NCBI RefSeq assembly: GCF_024666595.1
Contig: NZ_CP088296.1
Coordinates: 1,798,001-1,862,000 of the forward strand
From: Sphingomonas sp. J315
GTDB taxonomy: Bacteria > Pseudomonadota > Alphaproteobacteria > Sphingomonadales > Sphingomonadaceae
Reading direction: 5' to 3'
DNA length: 64,000 nucleotides
Of the stretch, positions 19,451 through 28,770 are shown piece by piece. A program made the translations under genes and the position numbers. The notes below the pieces were generated by a model. The model did no database searches. It was not told the origin of the DNA and saw only the letters and a program-made list of their open reading frames with translations. Within the stretch, counting starts at the first letter, position 1; each line of letters starts with the position of its first letter.

Positions 19451-21032
19451 CCGCGAACCAGTGTGCGCGGGCGGCCATGATGATCTCGTTGCCCTGCTCG
19501 TCGGTCAAGCCGTACTCGCCGAGCACGCCGCCCTTGTCCTGCTCGCGCATTTCGCGCTGCGGGGCGGCGGGACCGTCGCCACGGCGGCGGGGTTCGGCGC
19601 GCTTCTTGGCGACCAGCTCGTCGGTGGCGAGATCGGCGAGGTCGTCGAGCGTCTTGATCCCGGCCTTGCCCAGCGTGACCAGCATCGCTTCGGTCAGATA
19701 GGGCATGGTCGCCAGATCGTCCTCGACGCCCAGCGCGCGGCGGGCTTCGCGATTGGCTTCCTCGCGCCGCTCCAGCGCCTCGGCCGCACGACTCTGCAGC
19801 TCCTGCGCGAGGTCGTCGTCGAACCCTTCGATGCTCGCCAGCTCGTCGATCTCGACATAGGCGACTTCCTCGAGCTGGCTGAAGCCCTCGGCGACCAGCA
19901 GCTGTGCCAGCGTCTCGTCGACGTCCAGCTCGTTCTGGAACATCTCGCTGTTCGCGACGAATTCCTGCTGGCGCTTCTCGCTCGAATCGGTCTCGGTCAG
20001 GATGTCGATGGCCTTGCCGGTCAGCTGGCTGGCGAGGCGGACATTCTGGCCGCGACGGCCGATGGCAAGGCTGAGCATGTCGTCGGGGACGACCACTTCG
20101 ATGCGGTCATCCTCTTCGTCGATGACGACGCGCGCGACATTGGCCGGCTGCAGCGCGTTGACGACGAAGGTCGCGGTATCGGGCGACCAGGGGATGATGT
20201 CGATCTTCTCGCCCTGCATCTCCTGCACGACCGCCTGCACGCGGCTGCCCTTCATGCCGACGCACGCGCCGACCGGGTCGATCGAGGAGTCATGCGAGAT
20301 CACGCCGATCTTGGCGCGCGAACCCGGGTCGCGGGCGGCGGCCTTGATCTCGATGATCCCGTCATAGATTTCGGGGACTTCCTGCGCGAACAGCTTCTTC
20401 ATGAAGTCGGGATGCGCGCGGCTGAGGAAGATCTGCGGGCCGCGCGTCTCGCGCACGACCTTCAGGATCAGGCTGCGGACGCGGTCGCCGACGCGCACCA
20501 CTTCGCGCGGAATCTGCGCGTCGCGGCGGATCACGCCCTCGGCGCGGCCCAGATCGACGACGACATGGCCGAACTCGACGCGCTTGACGACGCCGGTGAT
20601 GATTTCGCCCTGGCGGTCCTTGAACTCTTCATACTGGCGCTCGCGCTCGGCGTCGCGGACCTTCTGGAAGATGATCTGCTTCGATGCCTGCGCCTGGATG
20701 CGGCCAAATTCGATCGGAGGCAGCGGATCGACGATGAAGTCGCCGACCTTGGCGTCCTTCTGCAGCTTCTGTGCGCCCTTGAGGTCGACCTGCTTGAAAT
20801 AGTCATCGACCGCCTCGACCACCTCGACCACGCGCCACAGGCGCAGGTCGCCGGTCATCGGGTCCAGCTTGGCGCGGATGTCGTTCTCGACGCCATAGCG
20901 GTTCTTGGCGGCGCGCTCGATCGCGTCCTCCATCGCCTCGATGACGATCGCCTTGTCGATCATCTTCTCGCTCGCCACCGAATTGGCGATGGCAATCAGC
21001 TCGGCCTTGTTGGCGGAAATGGCGGTGGCCAT
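19395..21032 (-). CDS. nusA: Transcription termination/antitermination protein NusA
   Basis: 545 residues. N-terminal RNA polymerase-binding domain ([23 protein letters not shown], then [11 protein letters not shown]), S1 domain ([20 protein letters not shown]), two KH domains ([39 protein letters not shown]), and two helix-hairpin-helix acidic repeats near the C-terminus ([19 protein letters not shown] and [19 protein letters not shown]). Binds RNA polymerase and nut/boxA RNA. Start overlaps the rimP stop by one base. Confidence 0.98.
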   Translation of the reverse strand: MATAISANKAELIAIANSVASEKMIDKAIVIEAMEDAIERAAKNRYGVENDIRAKLDPMTGDLRLWRVVEVVEAVDDYFKQVDLKGAQKLQKDAKVGDFIVDPLPPIEFGRIQAQASKQIIFQKVRDAERERQYEEFKDRQGEIITGVVKRVEFGHVVVDLGRAEGVIRRDAQIPREVVRVGDRVRSLILKVVRETRGPQIFLSRAHPDFMKKLFAQEVPEIYDGIIEIKAAARDPGSRAKIGVISHDSSIDPVGACVGMKGSRVQAVVQEMQGEKIDIIPWSPDTATFVVNALQPANVARVVIDEEDDRIEVVVPDDMLSLAIGRRGQNVRLASQLTGKAIDILTETDSSEKRQQEFVANSEMFQNELDVDETLAQLLVAEGFSQLEEVAYVEIDELASIEGFDDDLAQELQSRAAEALERREEANREARRALGVEDDLATMPYLTEAMLVTLGKAGIKTLDDLADLATDELVAKKRAEPRRRGDGPAAPQREMREQDKGGVLGEYGLTDEQGNEIIMAARAHWFADEEPASAGEEDAIADSEQ

Positions 21033-21577
21033 CAGTCCTGTTCCTCTGCTTCGAATTCGTCCGCGCCCTCGGTCGAGAGCGGCTTGGTTGCGGCAATCAG
21101 CCGGTCGGTAATCATCAGCTTCGCGTCCTCGATGGTCGCGAAGGCGATGTTGTGGGTCAGCCCGTGCCCGTCGGTGATCGCGATCGACTCGCCCTCCACC
21201 CCGGCCAGGTCGCCCTTATATTGTTTGCGCCCGTCGATCTTCTCGGTGAGCGTGATGCGCGCCTCATGCCCCTGCCAGTCCGCGAAATCCTTGAGCCGGG
21301 TCAGCGGCCGATCGATACCGGGCGAGCTGACCTCGAGCCGATAGGCTTCGGGGATCGGGTCGCGGCCGGCCTCTTCAAGCGCGTCGAGCTGGTCGGAGAT
21401 GCGGCGCGACAGGTCGGCGCAATCGTCGATGTTCAGCTGGCGGGTGTCGGGCCGCTCGGCCATCACCTGCAGCGTGCGATCGCCCTCGCCGCCGAACAGC
21501 TTGACGCGCACCAGGTCGAAGCCGAGCGCACGCGCCTCGGGCTCGATGATTGCGGTCAGGACAGCCAGGTCGGCCAC
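21032..21577 (-). CDS. rimP: Ribosome maturation factor RimP
   Basis: 181 residues from a GTG at 21577 (ADLAVLTAIIEPEARALGFDLV follows it), preceded by GGAG about eight bases upstream. A longer frame to 21697 only adds non-conserved residues. Core motifs: LNIDDCADLSRRISDQLDA, YRLEVSSPGIDRPLTRLKDF and the C-terminal SH3-like part. Cytoplasmic factor for 30S assembly. First gene of the rimP-nusA-ylxR-infB series. Confidence 0.95.
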   Translation of the reverse strand: MADLAVLTAIIEPEARALGFDLVRVKLFGGEGDRTLQVMAERPDTRQLNIDDCADLSRRISDQLDALEEAGRDPIPEAYRLEVSSPGIDRPLTRLKDFADWQGHEARITLTEKIDGRKQYKGDLAGVEGESIAITDGHGLTHNIAFATIEDAKLMITDRLIAATKPLSTEGADEFEAEEQD

Positions 21578-21707
21578 GCGAAAACTCCAAATACGTCGGA
21601 AACACCCCATCGCCGCCGGACCCTGTGGGCCCGACCTCGGCAAGGTTTCCAATGTCGAGAACGGTTCCTCTATAGAGCCATGCTGTGCGAACGGCAAGGA
21701 TTTCGAG

Positions 21708-23411
21708 TCAGCGGGAGGCGACTCTTTGCGCGCCGTCGCTCTTGGGCGGTCGGGCGAGCGCCGCGACGTCGATCCGTCGCCATTCGGGCTTGCGGCCGAG
21801 GCGGGCGTGAAAGCGACTGTTGAAGCGCATCTCGTCGATCAGCTTCGCATCGAGCGATTCGCCATAGGCCGCGCGCACCGCATCGGGAGCATAGCCCATC
21901 AGGCGCAGCAGCGTCGGAAACAACTGGTAATGGCTCGCCCGATTGCGGTTCAGCGCAGCAGCGGCGGGCCACATGCCTGTTGCGTCCGCATCGGTCAGCA
22001 CCGCCAGCGGCACCGCGCCCTCTTCGGGCACGGGGTCGGTGCTGCAATGGGTGTGCACGCCCGATCCACCACGCTCGTTCAAATCCTGGCCGTGATCGGC
22101 GGTATAGATCACCGTCGCGCCCTGCAGCGAGCCGGGTGCCAGCAGCCGGTCAAAGAAGCCGCCGACCTTCCACAACAGCGCATTGCGATAGGCGTTGCGA
22201 TAGAGCTGCCACTGGTCGTCGCTACCGTCGAACCCGTCGCGCTTGCCGGTATCGGCAATGCCCAGGAACCCGCCGCGTGGCAGCGCGGGGCGATGCACCG
22301 CGTGACTGTCGGGATATCGGTCGTGCACGGGGAAATGCGCGCCGACCTTGTTGACCAGGATGAACTCGCGCCGACCGTTGGCCAGCAACGCGGCAATGCG
22401 ATCGGCCGCGGCGATGTCGCGCTGCTCGACGGGCACATCGTCGAACTGGATGAAGGTCGCGATGCGCGCCTGTTCGGCCGCGTCCATTCCGTTCTGCAGC
22501 CCCCCGCCGGTGCGCTGCGCATCGATATAGACCGGCGCGAAGCCGGCCTTGCGCGCATAGTCCCAGATCGCCGGGCCGGTTGCATTGAGCTTCATATAGG
22601 CCGCGCGCGTGCCGCCGTGACGCAGGGTGAGGTTGGTGCCGAGCGAGCAGTTGGTCACCGATGCCGCGACGCCGAAATTGTGTACCGCGATCCCGGATGG
22701 CGGAGTCAGCAGGCCGGAGCGCACCCCGGCGGGGTCGACGAAATCGAGATAGCGCGCGGCAACGCTCTCATCCACGATCAGCACCACGTCGCCGCGTGCC
22801 GGCACCGGTCGATGCGCCATCGTCACTGCGCGGCGGGGGCCGCCGCTCACAAGCCCCTCACCGGTCGCAAGCGCGAAATAGGCGATCGGCGTGAACGCCC
22901 CGGGCAGACCCCGCGCTCCGTCTCCGCCGCGCACGAACAGGATCGCGACCAGGATCGCGAAGGCACCAGCCGGAACGCCTGCCCAGCGCAGCCGAAGCGC
23001 GCCGGGAGAGCGCGGCCTCAACCCGATCCCCGGCAACAACGGCAGCGCCACGAGTGCACCGACCAAAATCCGCGTACCATGTTCGCCCAATGCATCGCCC
23101 GCAAACCCGGTCGATCCGGCCAGGTTGAGGAATGCGTCATAGGTCAAATGGTCGCCCAGTGCGCGCTCGCTCGCGCCGATGAACGCCGCGCCCGCGAACA
23201 GTGCAAGGGCGACCAGCCAGCGCAACCAGTTCGCATCGAGCCGCGACGCAACCCACAACGCAGCAGCGACCATCGCATAGAGCGCCACATAGCTGATGAG
23301 GGACAGTGACAGGCCGAGCGACTCTACCCGCTCGACCAGGGCACCCCAGTCCGCGACCAGATACAGGAGAATCAGCGCCTCCTTGATCGGGAAGCGGCGG
23401 AGCGGGTGCAT
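21708..23411 (-). CDS. Sulfatase/phosphoethanolamine-transferase-like membrane protein
   Basis: 567 residues from the ATG at 23411 (MHPLRRFPIKEALILLYLV), which has GGAGA just upstream. About four to five transmembrane helices occupy residues 1-180. The C-terminal alkaline-phosphatase-superfamily domain starts VVLIVDESVAARYLDFVDPAG and contains FILVNKVGAHFPVHDRYP and ATVIYTADHGQDLNERGG, matching metal-binding positions of EptA/OpgE-type enzymes. The nucleophile region VTNCSLGTNLTLRHGG is in the expected place. Likely transfers a phospho-head group to an envelope glycolipid or polymer in the periplasm; the acceptor is unknown. Confidence 0.83.
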   Translation of the reverse strand: MHPLRRFPIKEALILLYLVADWGALVERVESLGLSLSLISYVALYAMVAAALWVASRLDANWLRWLVALALFAGAAFIGASERALGDHLTYDAFLNLAGSTGFAGDALGEHGTRILVGALVALPLLPGIGLRPRSPGALRLRWAGVPAGAFAILVAILFVRGGDGARGLPGAFTPIAYFALATGEGLVSGGPRRAVTMAHRPVPARGDVVLIVDESVAARYLDFVDPAGVRSGLLTPPSGIAVHNFGVAASVTNCSLGTNLTLRHGGTRAAYMKLNATGPAIWDYARKAGFAPVYIDAQRTGGGLQNGMDAAEQARIATFIQFDDVPVEQRDIAAADRIAALLANGRREFILVNKVGAHFPVHDRYPDSHAVHRPALPRGGFLGIADTGKRDGFDGSDDQWQLYRNAYRNALLWKVGGFFDRLLAPGSLQGATVIYTADHGQDLNERGGSGVHTHCSTDPVPEEGAVPLAVLTDADATGMWPAAAALNRNRASHYQLFPTLLRLMGYAPDAVRAAYGESLDAKLIDEMRFNSRFHARLGRKPEWRRIDVAALARPPKSDGAQRVASR

Positions 23412-23542
23412 GCTTGTCTCCGTTGACTCGCCCACTCCATGACACGCTACCCGTTGCCATGCCGTAAAGGTCTCGCCGCGCGGGCGCGCGCGTGCAACAA
23501 GCAGCCGCTCAATGCGTTGCGCGTTCACCACCGGAGGAATTC

Positions 23543-24694
23543 ATGCGCCTGTTACCGATCGCTGCCATCTCGCTGACCCTGATCGCCTGCACAAGCGCCC
23601 AGCCGGGGAACAGCCAGGAAGCGGCAGCCGCGACCGACGGCCTTCCCTTCACCGTGACCCCGGTCGCCGACTTCGACGCGCCTTGGGCGATGACCTTCCT
23701 GCCCGATGGCCGGATGCTGGTGACCGAGAAGGTCGGCAAGCTGATCCTGCTGAGCGCCGACGGGCAGACAAAGACCGAAGTCAGCGGCGTTCCGACGGTG
23801 GACAGCGTCGGCCAGGGCGCATTCAAGGACATCGTCCTCGCCCCCGATTTCACCACCAGCAAGCGCGTCTATTTCAGCTTCTCCGAGGCCGGGCAGGGTG
23901 GCAAGGGCGTGGTGCTCGCCCGCGCGATTCTGGCCGATGGTGCCAGTCCTGCGCTGACCAATGTCGAGCGGCTGTTTCAGGCGACCCCCTATGTCGAGGG
24001 CAATGGCCATTATTCGGGCCGCATCGCCTTCGCTCCGGACGGCAAGCATCTGTTCTTCGCCAATGGCGAACGTCAGAAGTTCGAGCCGTCGCAGGATCCG
24101 AAGTCCACGCTCGGCAAAATGCTGCGGCTGACCCTCGACGGAAAGCCGGCGGGCGACGCGGGGCTTGCCGCGCGCGGGTTTCACCCGGCGGTCTGGTCCT
24201 ATGGCCATCGCAACCTGCTCGGCATCGCCTTCGACGCGGAGGGCAATTTGTGGGAGCAGGAAATGGGGCCGAAGGGCGGGGATGAGGTCAATCTGATCCT
24301 GCCCGGCCGCAACTACGGCTATCCGATCGTGTCCGACGGCGATCATTATGACGGGCGCGACATTCCCGACCACAAGACCCGGCCGGAGTTCGAGGCACCC
24401 AAGGTTTCATGGAACCCGGCAATCTCCCCCGGCGGCCTGATCGTCTATTCGGGCAAGATGTTCCCCCAATGGAAGGGCGATCTGTTCATCGGCGGCCTGT
24501 CGAGCCAGGCGCTGGTCCGCGTCGATGTCCGCGGCACCAACGCGGTCAAGGGCGACCAATGGCCGATGGGCGCGCGCATCCGCGAGGTTGAGGAAGGCCC
24601 GGATGGCGCGATCTGGCTGCTTGAGGATGGTGGGCGCGGCTCGGAAGGGCGGCTGCTCAAGCTGACGCCCGCGAAAGTGAGCGGGGCAAAATGA
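23543..24694 (+). CDS. PQQ-dependent soluble aldose sugar dehydrogenase-like lipoprotein, copy 1
   Basis: 383 residues from the ATG at 23543, behind GGAGG. Lipoprotein signal with lipobox LIAC. Six-bladed beta-propeller of the YliI/GdhB type: PWAMTFLPDGRMLVTEKVGKL, GHYSGRIAFAPDGKHLFFANGE, WSYGHRNLLGIAFDAEGNLWEQEMGPKGG (PQQ and calcium region) and REVEEGPDGAIWLLEDG. Oxidizes aldose sugars in the periplasm if PQQ is available. No pqq genes are in the window. Overlaps the following paralog by 4 bases (ATGA). Confidence 0.9.
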   Translation: MRLLPIAAISLTLIACTSAQPGNSQEAAAATDGLPFTVTPVADFDAPWAMTFLPDGRMLVTEKVGKLILLSADGQTKTEVSGVPTVDSVGQGAFKDIVLAPDFTTSKRVYFSFSEAGQGGKGVVLARAILADGASPALTNVERLFQATPYVEGNGHYSGRIAFAPDGKHLFFANGERQKFEPSQDPKSTLGKMLRLTLDGKPAGDAGLAARGFHPAVWSYGHRNLLGIAFDAEGNLWEQEMGPKGGDEVNLILPGRNYGYPIVSDGDHYDGRDIPDHKTRPEFEAPKVSWNPAISPGGLIVYSGKMFPQWKGDLFIGGLSSQALVRVDVRGTNAVKGDQWPMGARIREVEEGPDGAIWLLEDGGRGSEGRLLKLTPAKVSGAK

Positions 24695-25893
24695 CCGTCA
24701 GGCGCCGGGTCGCGTTCGGCGCCGCCTTGCTCGCCCTCGCCGCGTGCGATTCGGGTGGGGTTGGCGGCGGCGTATCGACACCGGCGCCCAGCCCGACCGC
24801 GTCGCCCTCCCCTTCGCCGTCTCCCTCGCCCAGCCCCAGCCCCAGCCCCAGCCCCGCCCCGATCACCGGGGTCCGGACGACTGCGGTCGCGACGTTCGCG
24901 TCGCCCTGGGCAATGGTCTTCCTGCCCGATGGTCGCGCCCTGGTGACCGAAAAGGGCGGGACGTTGCGTATCGTGACGCAGACCGGGGTCACGTCCGCAG
25001 CCCTAGGCGGCGTTCCCGCGGTCGCGGCGGGCGGCCAGGGTGGCCTGCTCGACGTCGCCTTGCACCCGAATTTTGCGAGCAACGCGCTCGTCTATCTGAG
25101 CTTCTCCGAATCGGGCACCGGCGGGTCGGGCCTTGCGGTCGCGCGCGGAACTTTGGTCGAGGATGCGGGCGGTCCGCGCCTGACCGGGGCCAGCACGATC
25201 TGGCGCCAGACCCCCAAGGTATCGGGCAGCGGCCATTTCGGCGGGCGCATGGCCTTTGCCCCCGACGGCACGCTCTATGTCACTGCGGGCGAGCGCCAGC
25301 GCGGCAGCCCGGCGCAGGACATGGCGCAGACATTGGGCAAGATCATTCGGATCAATGCCGATGGGAGCATCCCCAGTGACAATCCCTTCGTCGCGACCAC
25401 AGGGGCGCTGACCGAAATCTGGTCGCTCGGCCACCGCAACCCCTATGGCCTCGCCTTCGATGCCTCAGGCCGGCTGTGGGAGCATGAGATGGGACCCGAG
25501 GGCGGCGACGAGTTCAACCTCATCACGCGCGGCGGCAATTACGGATGGCCGAACGTCTCCAACGGCCAGGACTATGGCGGGGGCAATATCCCGGACCATG
25601 CACCCGGCGACGGCTATGTCGCGCCCCTGCTGTCCTGGACCCCGGTGATCGCGCCGGGCGGAATGATTCTGTATTCGGGCACCCTGTTCGCCGCGTGGCA
25701 GGGCGACGCGATCATCGCAGGGCTGGTCAGTCAGGGACTGGTCCGCGTGCGCTTCACCCCGACCAGCGCGAGCGAAATGCAGCGCATCCCGCTCGGCGCG
25801 CGCATCCGTGAGGTCGAACAGGGGCCGGACGGCGCGATCTGGGTGCTGGAGGATTCGAGCAGCGGTCGGCTGCTCAGGCTGGTGCCGAACTAA
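24691..25893 (+). CDS. PQQ-dependent sugar dehydrogenase-like lipoprotein, copy 2 with Ser-Pro linker
   Basis: 400 residues. Signal peptide ends at a lipobox (ALLALAAC). A linker of alternating Ser and Pro (about residues 30-55) tethers the propeller to the membrane. The propeller repeats the features of copy 1: PWAMVFLPDGRALVTEKGGT, GHFGGRMAFAPDGTLYVTAGE, WSLGHRNPYGLAFDASGRLWEHEMGPEGG and REVEQGPDGAIWVLED. A tandem duplicate, translationally coupled to the first. The Ser-Pro linker is the main difference and suggests display farther from the membrane. Its last 20 bases overlap the convergent thioesterase gene. Confidence 0.9.
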   Translation: MTVRRRVAFGAALLALAACDSGGVGGGVSTPAPSPTASPSPSPSPSPSPSPSPSPAPITGVRTTAVATFASPWAMVFLPDGRALVTEKGGTLRIVTQTGVTSAALGGVPAVAAGGQGGLLDVALHPNFASNALVYLSFSESGTGGSGLAVARGTLVEDAGGPRLTGASTIWRQTPKVSGSGHFGGRMAFAPDGTLYVTAGERQRGSPAQDMAQTLGKIIRINADGSIPSDNPFVATTGALTEIWSLGHRNPYGLAFDASGRLWEHEMGPEGGDEFNLITRGGNYGWPNVSNGQDYGGGNIPDHAPGDGYVAPLLSWTPVIAPGGMILYSGTLFAAWQGDAIIAGLVSQGLVRVRFTPTSASEMQRIPLGARIREVEQGPDGAIWVLEDSSSGRLLRLVPN

Positions 25894-26272
25894 TCAGGAA
25901 ATTCATCCGCGCCGCCGCGACCGGACGCTCGGGATCATCCTGCCACGCGAACGCCTCGACATTGGCGACCCGGTTGCCGAGACGGCTGACCTTGCCCTGT
26001 GCGCGCGTCACCTTCTCACGCCCGCCGCGCATGAAATCGACGGTGACGTTGACCGGCTTGATCCGGGACTGCCCGCGCCCGTCCGCCGCCAGCGCGTGTT
26101 TGAGCGCTGCGATCGCCGCCATCTCCAGCAATCCCGACAGCGCGCCGCCATGGACGAAGCCGGGGCGCCCCAGCACGCCGCTGCCGAACGGCATCGCCAG
26201 CACCGGCGCGCCGTCGCCAGGCTCGATCACAATACCGATCGTCTCGGCATAGGGCGGGAGGGTGAAGCTCAT
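25874..26272 (-). CDS. PaaI-family hotdog thioesterase, copy A
   Basis: 132 residues, single hotdog domain. FGSGVLGRPGFVHGGALSGLLEMAAIAALK holds the PaaI-type catalytic segment (HGG followed by an acidic residue four to five positions on). VNVTVDFMRGGREKVTRAQGKVSRLGNRV forms the later strands. Probable acyl-CoA thioesterase, with substrate unknown, in the cytoplasm. Downstream of a second thioesterase with a 4-base overlap, so the two may act together or as a heteromer. Confidence 0.88.
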   Translation of the reverse strand: MSFTLPPYAETIGIVIEPGDGAPVLAMPFGSGVLGRPGFVHGGALSGLLEMAAIAALKHALAADGRGQSRIKPVNVTVDFMRGGREKVTRAQGKVSRLGNRVANVEAFAWQDDPERPVAAARMNFLISSAPA

Positions 26273-26703
26273 GCCGACGCTTCCATGAACATGAAGGTGC
26301 CGGCGACATGCGCGACCGGATCGTTGGGATCGCCATCATGCGCGATGCCGCGCACGAAGCCGACCGATCGGGTGATCCGATAACATTCGCCCCGCCCGAT
26401 CACCGTCTGCCCAGCCGCTGCCGGGCGCAGATAGTCGACGCGCAGGTCGAGCGTCGCATGCGGCAGGAACCCGCCCCGCTTCATCCACACCGCGACGCTG
26501 GTCGCCATGTCGAGCAACGTGATGATCGGCCCCGACGCCAGCACCCCGCGCTCGACATCGCCGATCAGCCGCGAATCGAAGGGCAGCGCCAGCTCGCACC
26601 AGTCCGTGCCATGCGCGCGATAGCGGATGCCCAGCGCATCGCCATGTCCGCCGACGCGGCGCGCGAAGAACATTGCAGGGTCGAAGGGCGTCGGTGCCGT
26701 CAT
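26269..26703 (-). CDS. PaaI-family hotdog thioesterase, copy B
   Basis: 144 residues from the ATG at 26703 (MTAPTPFDPAMFFARRVGGHG). Hotdog features: RLIGDVERGVLASGPIITLLDMATSVAVWM, then LRVDYLRPAAAGQTVIGRGE and VGFVRGIAHDGDPNDPVAHVAGTFMF. At the catalytic site the HGG of typical PaaI proteins is replaced by GVLASG, followed by Asp in LLDMA. The upstream extension to 27000 is a shadow of the small-peptide gene. Coupled to copy A by an ATGA overlap. Confidence 0.86.
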   Translation of the reverse strand: MTAPTPFDPAMFFARRVGGHGDALGIRYRAHGTDWCELALPFDSRLIGDVERGVLASGPIITLLDMATSVAVWMKRGGFLPHATLDLRVDYLRPAAAGQTVIGRGECYRITRSVGFVRGIAHDGDPNDPVAHVAGTFMFMEASA

Positions 26704-26829
26704 GGGCAGCGCGCTAGCTGGCGCGCGCCTTCGCCGCAACCCGGGGCACGCCGCAACATAAAGTGGAATTAACTCAGCCCAAGGCCCGCACCGGCCTAGC
26801 TTGGGCCTACCAACAATGGGGGACCGACC

Positions 26830-26970
26830 ATGCTGACACTCGCACTGTCCGACATCGCTTCGCTTGGCACCCAGGTCGCGATGCACGGCTCGATCCGCGC
26901 CTCCGAAGTCGCCGGGGACGAGATTTTCGAGATGATGGTGGCCATCGTCGTCATCGTTTACGAAGGCTGA
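26830..26970 (+). CDS. 46-residue peptide, possible precursor or membrane peptide
   Basis: Reads MLTLALSDIASLGTQVAMHG in the first 20 residues and ends EIFEMMVAIVVIVYEG. GGGGGA lies six bases before the ATG, a good ribosome site. The N-terminal part is mildly amphipathic; residues 31-43 are very hydrophobic (IFEMMVAIVVIVY) with an acidic flank (GDE before, EG after). No cysteines. Ten bases later comes a HEAT-like protein gene, followed with a 4-base overlap by a cupin-HEAT protein gene. Short length, hydrophobic C-terminal half and tight linkage to a putative oxygenase would suit a modified-peptide precursor, but it could also be a small membrane protein. Family not recognised. Confidence 0.6.
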   Translation: MLTLALSDIASLGTQVAMHGSIRASEVAGDEIFEMMVAIVVIVYEG

Positions 26971-26980
26971 AGCCGCGTAC

Positions 26981-27844
26981 GTGTCAACCGCCGCCGCCAA
27001 CGCCGCCTTTGCAGAGTCGGTTCAACTCGCAATCGCGCCGCGCTTTGCGGGTCTTGCGGATGCCGACGCGGTGCTGGCGGCGGCGCGTGCATTGCTCGCC
27101 GACCATGTGTGGATCGCCGATCTGATCGCGCCATTGGTCGACCACTTGCGCACCGATCCGTGGTTTGATCCGGCGCTGCGTTTCACCCGCGATGTCCTGC
27201 GCACGGCGGTTGTCCTCGCCGACCTGCCCGAAGTGACGCTGACCGCCAGCGTCACCTCCGCCGCAGCGTTGGCGCAGCTAGCGCTTCCCGCGACGGTAGT
27301 GCTGTCGGGCCGTCGCGCGCTCACCCGCTATGTCCGTGCCGACGGGGCGCAAATGCGGCGATGGCGGCTGGCCGACGACGCGCCGCACCGCTGTGTCGAG
27401 GTCGCACCACTTCACCTTCGCGATGGCGAACTGATCGCACTCGACGGGGGGCGCGAGGGGCGGCTGATCGTCGCCGCGCCGCGCGATGTCGTCGCGATCA
27501 CCGCAACCGCCAAGCCGGGAGCCGACGCGCTGATGCACGAATTTTCGACCAGCGATGGCCACCACGTCCGCAGCGCCACCGCCGACGACCGCGCCTCGCG
27601 CGCCGAACTACTGCTCGCGCTGCTGCGCGCCAGCGGGCGGAGCGACGCGGCCGACAGTTTCGACGCGATCAGCCGCGACTCTGCGTTTCACCTGCGCTGG
27701 GCGGCGATGCGCGAATGGCTGATGCTCGACGCACGCGCGGCGCGGCCCCGGCTCGCGGAGATGGCGGCGAGTGACCCCGATCCCGGGGTACGCAGCGCCG
27801 CCGCCCAGACGCTCCAGCGGCTGGACGCACGGATCGCGGCATGA
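26981..27844 (+). CDS. Uncharacterised helical/beta/HEAT-like protein
   Basis: 287 residues from GTG 26981. I do not recognise a family. Three parts are visible: a helical N-terminal region (residues 1-75), a beta-rich central region (about 75-185, LPATVVLSGRRALTRYV, HLRDGELIALDGGREGRLIV), and a C-terminal helical region resembling HEAT repeats (FHLRWAAMREWLMLDARAAR, then PDPGVRSAAAQTLQRLD). The order is the same as in the next gene's product, but no HxH metal site is present, so it may be a non-catalytic partner. Ten bases downstream of the peptide gene; overlaps the next gene by ATGA. Confidence 0.75.
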   Translation: MSTAAANAAFAESVQLAIAPRFAGLADADAVLAAARALLADHVWIADLIAPLVDHLRTDPWFDPALRFTRDVLRTAVVLADLPEVTLTASVTSAAALAQLALPATVVLSGRRALTRYVRADGAQMRRWRLADDAPHRCVEVAPLHLRDGELIALDGGREGRLIVAAPRDVVAITATAKPGADALMHEFSTSDGHHVRSATADDRASRAELLLALLRASGRSDAADSFDAISRDSAFHLRWAAMREWLMLDARAARPRLAEMAASDPDPGVRSAAAQTLQRLDARIAA

Positions 27845-28770
27845 CCAGGATCATCGATCCGGGTCCGGGCGGCCCGATGACACTCGACGAACTGGTCGAC
27901 GCGCTGGAGACGACACCCTTCGATCCGCATGACGAGGAAAGCTTCGCGGCGCTCGGCCCGCTGCTCGCCCGGCTGGGGCGCAATCGCGCCTTCCTCGCCG
28001 ATCTCGCCATCGCCGAACTCAAGCAGCGCTGCGCCGGGCAGAGCGCCGCCAATGGCTATGGTGCGCAGGTTTTCCTGCTGCGCCCGCCCAATGCCCGCTT
28101 CGTGCTGCGCGCCAATTTTTGGCCCTCACATGACGATGGCATCCTCCAGGCGAGCGGGACCGCGCCGTTCGTCTATGGGATGGCGCACGATCACAATTTC
28201 CCGTTCCTGACCTATGGCTATCTCGGCCCGGGCTATTGGAGCGATTATTGGGAGCGCGACCCCGATCGCCCCGAGGACCCGATGCGCTTCACCGGACGAC
28301 GGCGGATCGAGCCAGGGCAGCTGGCGCTCTATCGCATGCGCCGCGACGTCCATGCGCAGCTGCCGCCCGACGCCTTCTCGGTGACGCTCAACATCTTGGG
28401 CAGCCACCCATCGCACCGCTGGATCGACCAGTATCGCTTCGACCCGACGACTGGCGGAATCGCCGAAGTGCTCACCACCGCCCCCTCCGAAGGGCTGGCG
28501 ACGATCGCCGCGCATCTCGGCGGCGGCAACGGGCTCGACCTGATCGACCATCTTGCCCGGCGTCACCCGCATCCCCGGATGCGCGCCACCGCAGTTGCGG
28601 CGCTGGCGTCGGCGCGGCCCGGCGATCCGGAGGCGCTGACGCTGATCGCGCGCGCCGTCCCCGACCACCCCGTTTTGGATGCATCTTCGGCAGACAGGGT
28701 GCTGCCGGCCCGCGCAATAACATCGGGTGGCCCCGGTGATTCTGTCCGAAGTCGAGATACCGCAGCTTGA
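27841..28770 (+). CDS. Cupin-like putative metal enzyme with C-terminal HEAT-like repeats
   Basis: 309 residues. Helical N-terminus, then a cupin-type beta domain (about 75-185): VYGMAHDHNFPFLTYGYLGP gives H116-x-H118, GYWSDYWERD follows with E138, and IEPGQLALYRMRRDVHAQLP supplies the second cupin motif with H171, then an Asn after SVTLN. These fit a mononuclear-metal three-His or His/Glu site. The C-terminal part (HPRMRATAVAALASARPGDP) looks like a HEAT repeat. Possibly an oxygenase or hydroxylase acting with the preceding protein on the small peptide; this is inference from architecture and linkage. No named family recognised. Confidence 0.75.
   Translation: MTRIIDPGPGGPMTLDELVDALETTPFDPHDEESFAALGPLLARLGRNRAFLADLAIAELKQRCAGQSAANGYGAQVFLLRPPNARFVLRANFWPSHDDGILQASGTAPFVYGMAHDHNFPFLTYGYLGPGYWSDYWERDPDRPEDPMRFTGRRRIEPGQLALYRMRRDVHAQLPPDAFSVTLNILGSHPSHRWIDQYRFDPTTGGIAEVLTTAPSEGLATIAAHLGGGNGLDLIDHLARRHPHPRMRATAVAALASARPGDPEALTLIARAVPDHPVLDASSADRVLPARAITSGGPGDSVRSRDTAA

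Noticed and set aside
24780..24865. Short tandem repeat tract that might be taken for a CRISPR or satellite
   Set aside because: It is the coding region for the Ser-Pro linker of a lipoprotein; there are no spacers.
26703..27000. An N-terminal extension of thioesterase copy B up to 27000
   Set aside because: It runs antisense through the peptide gene and adds nothing like a hotdog domain; the ATG at 26703 starts a complete domain.
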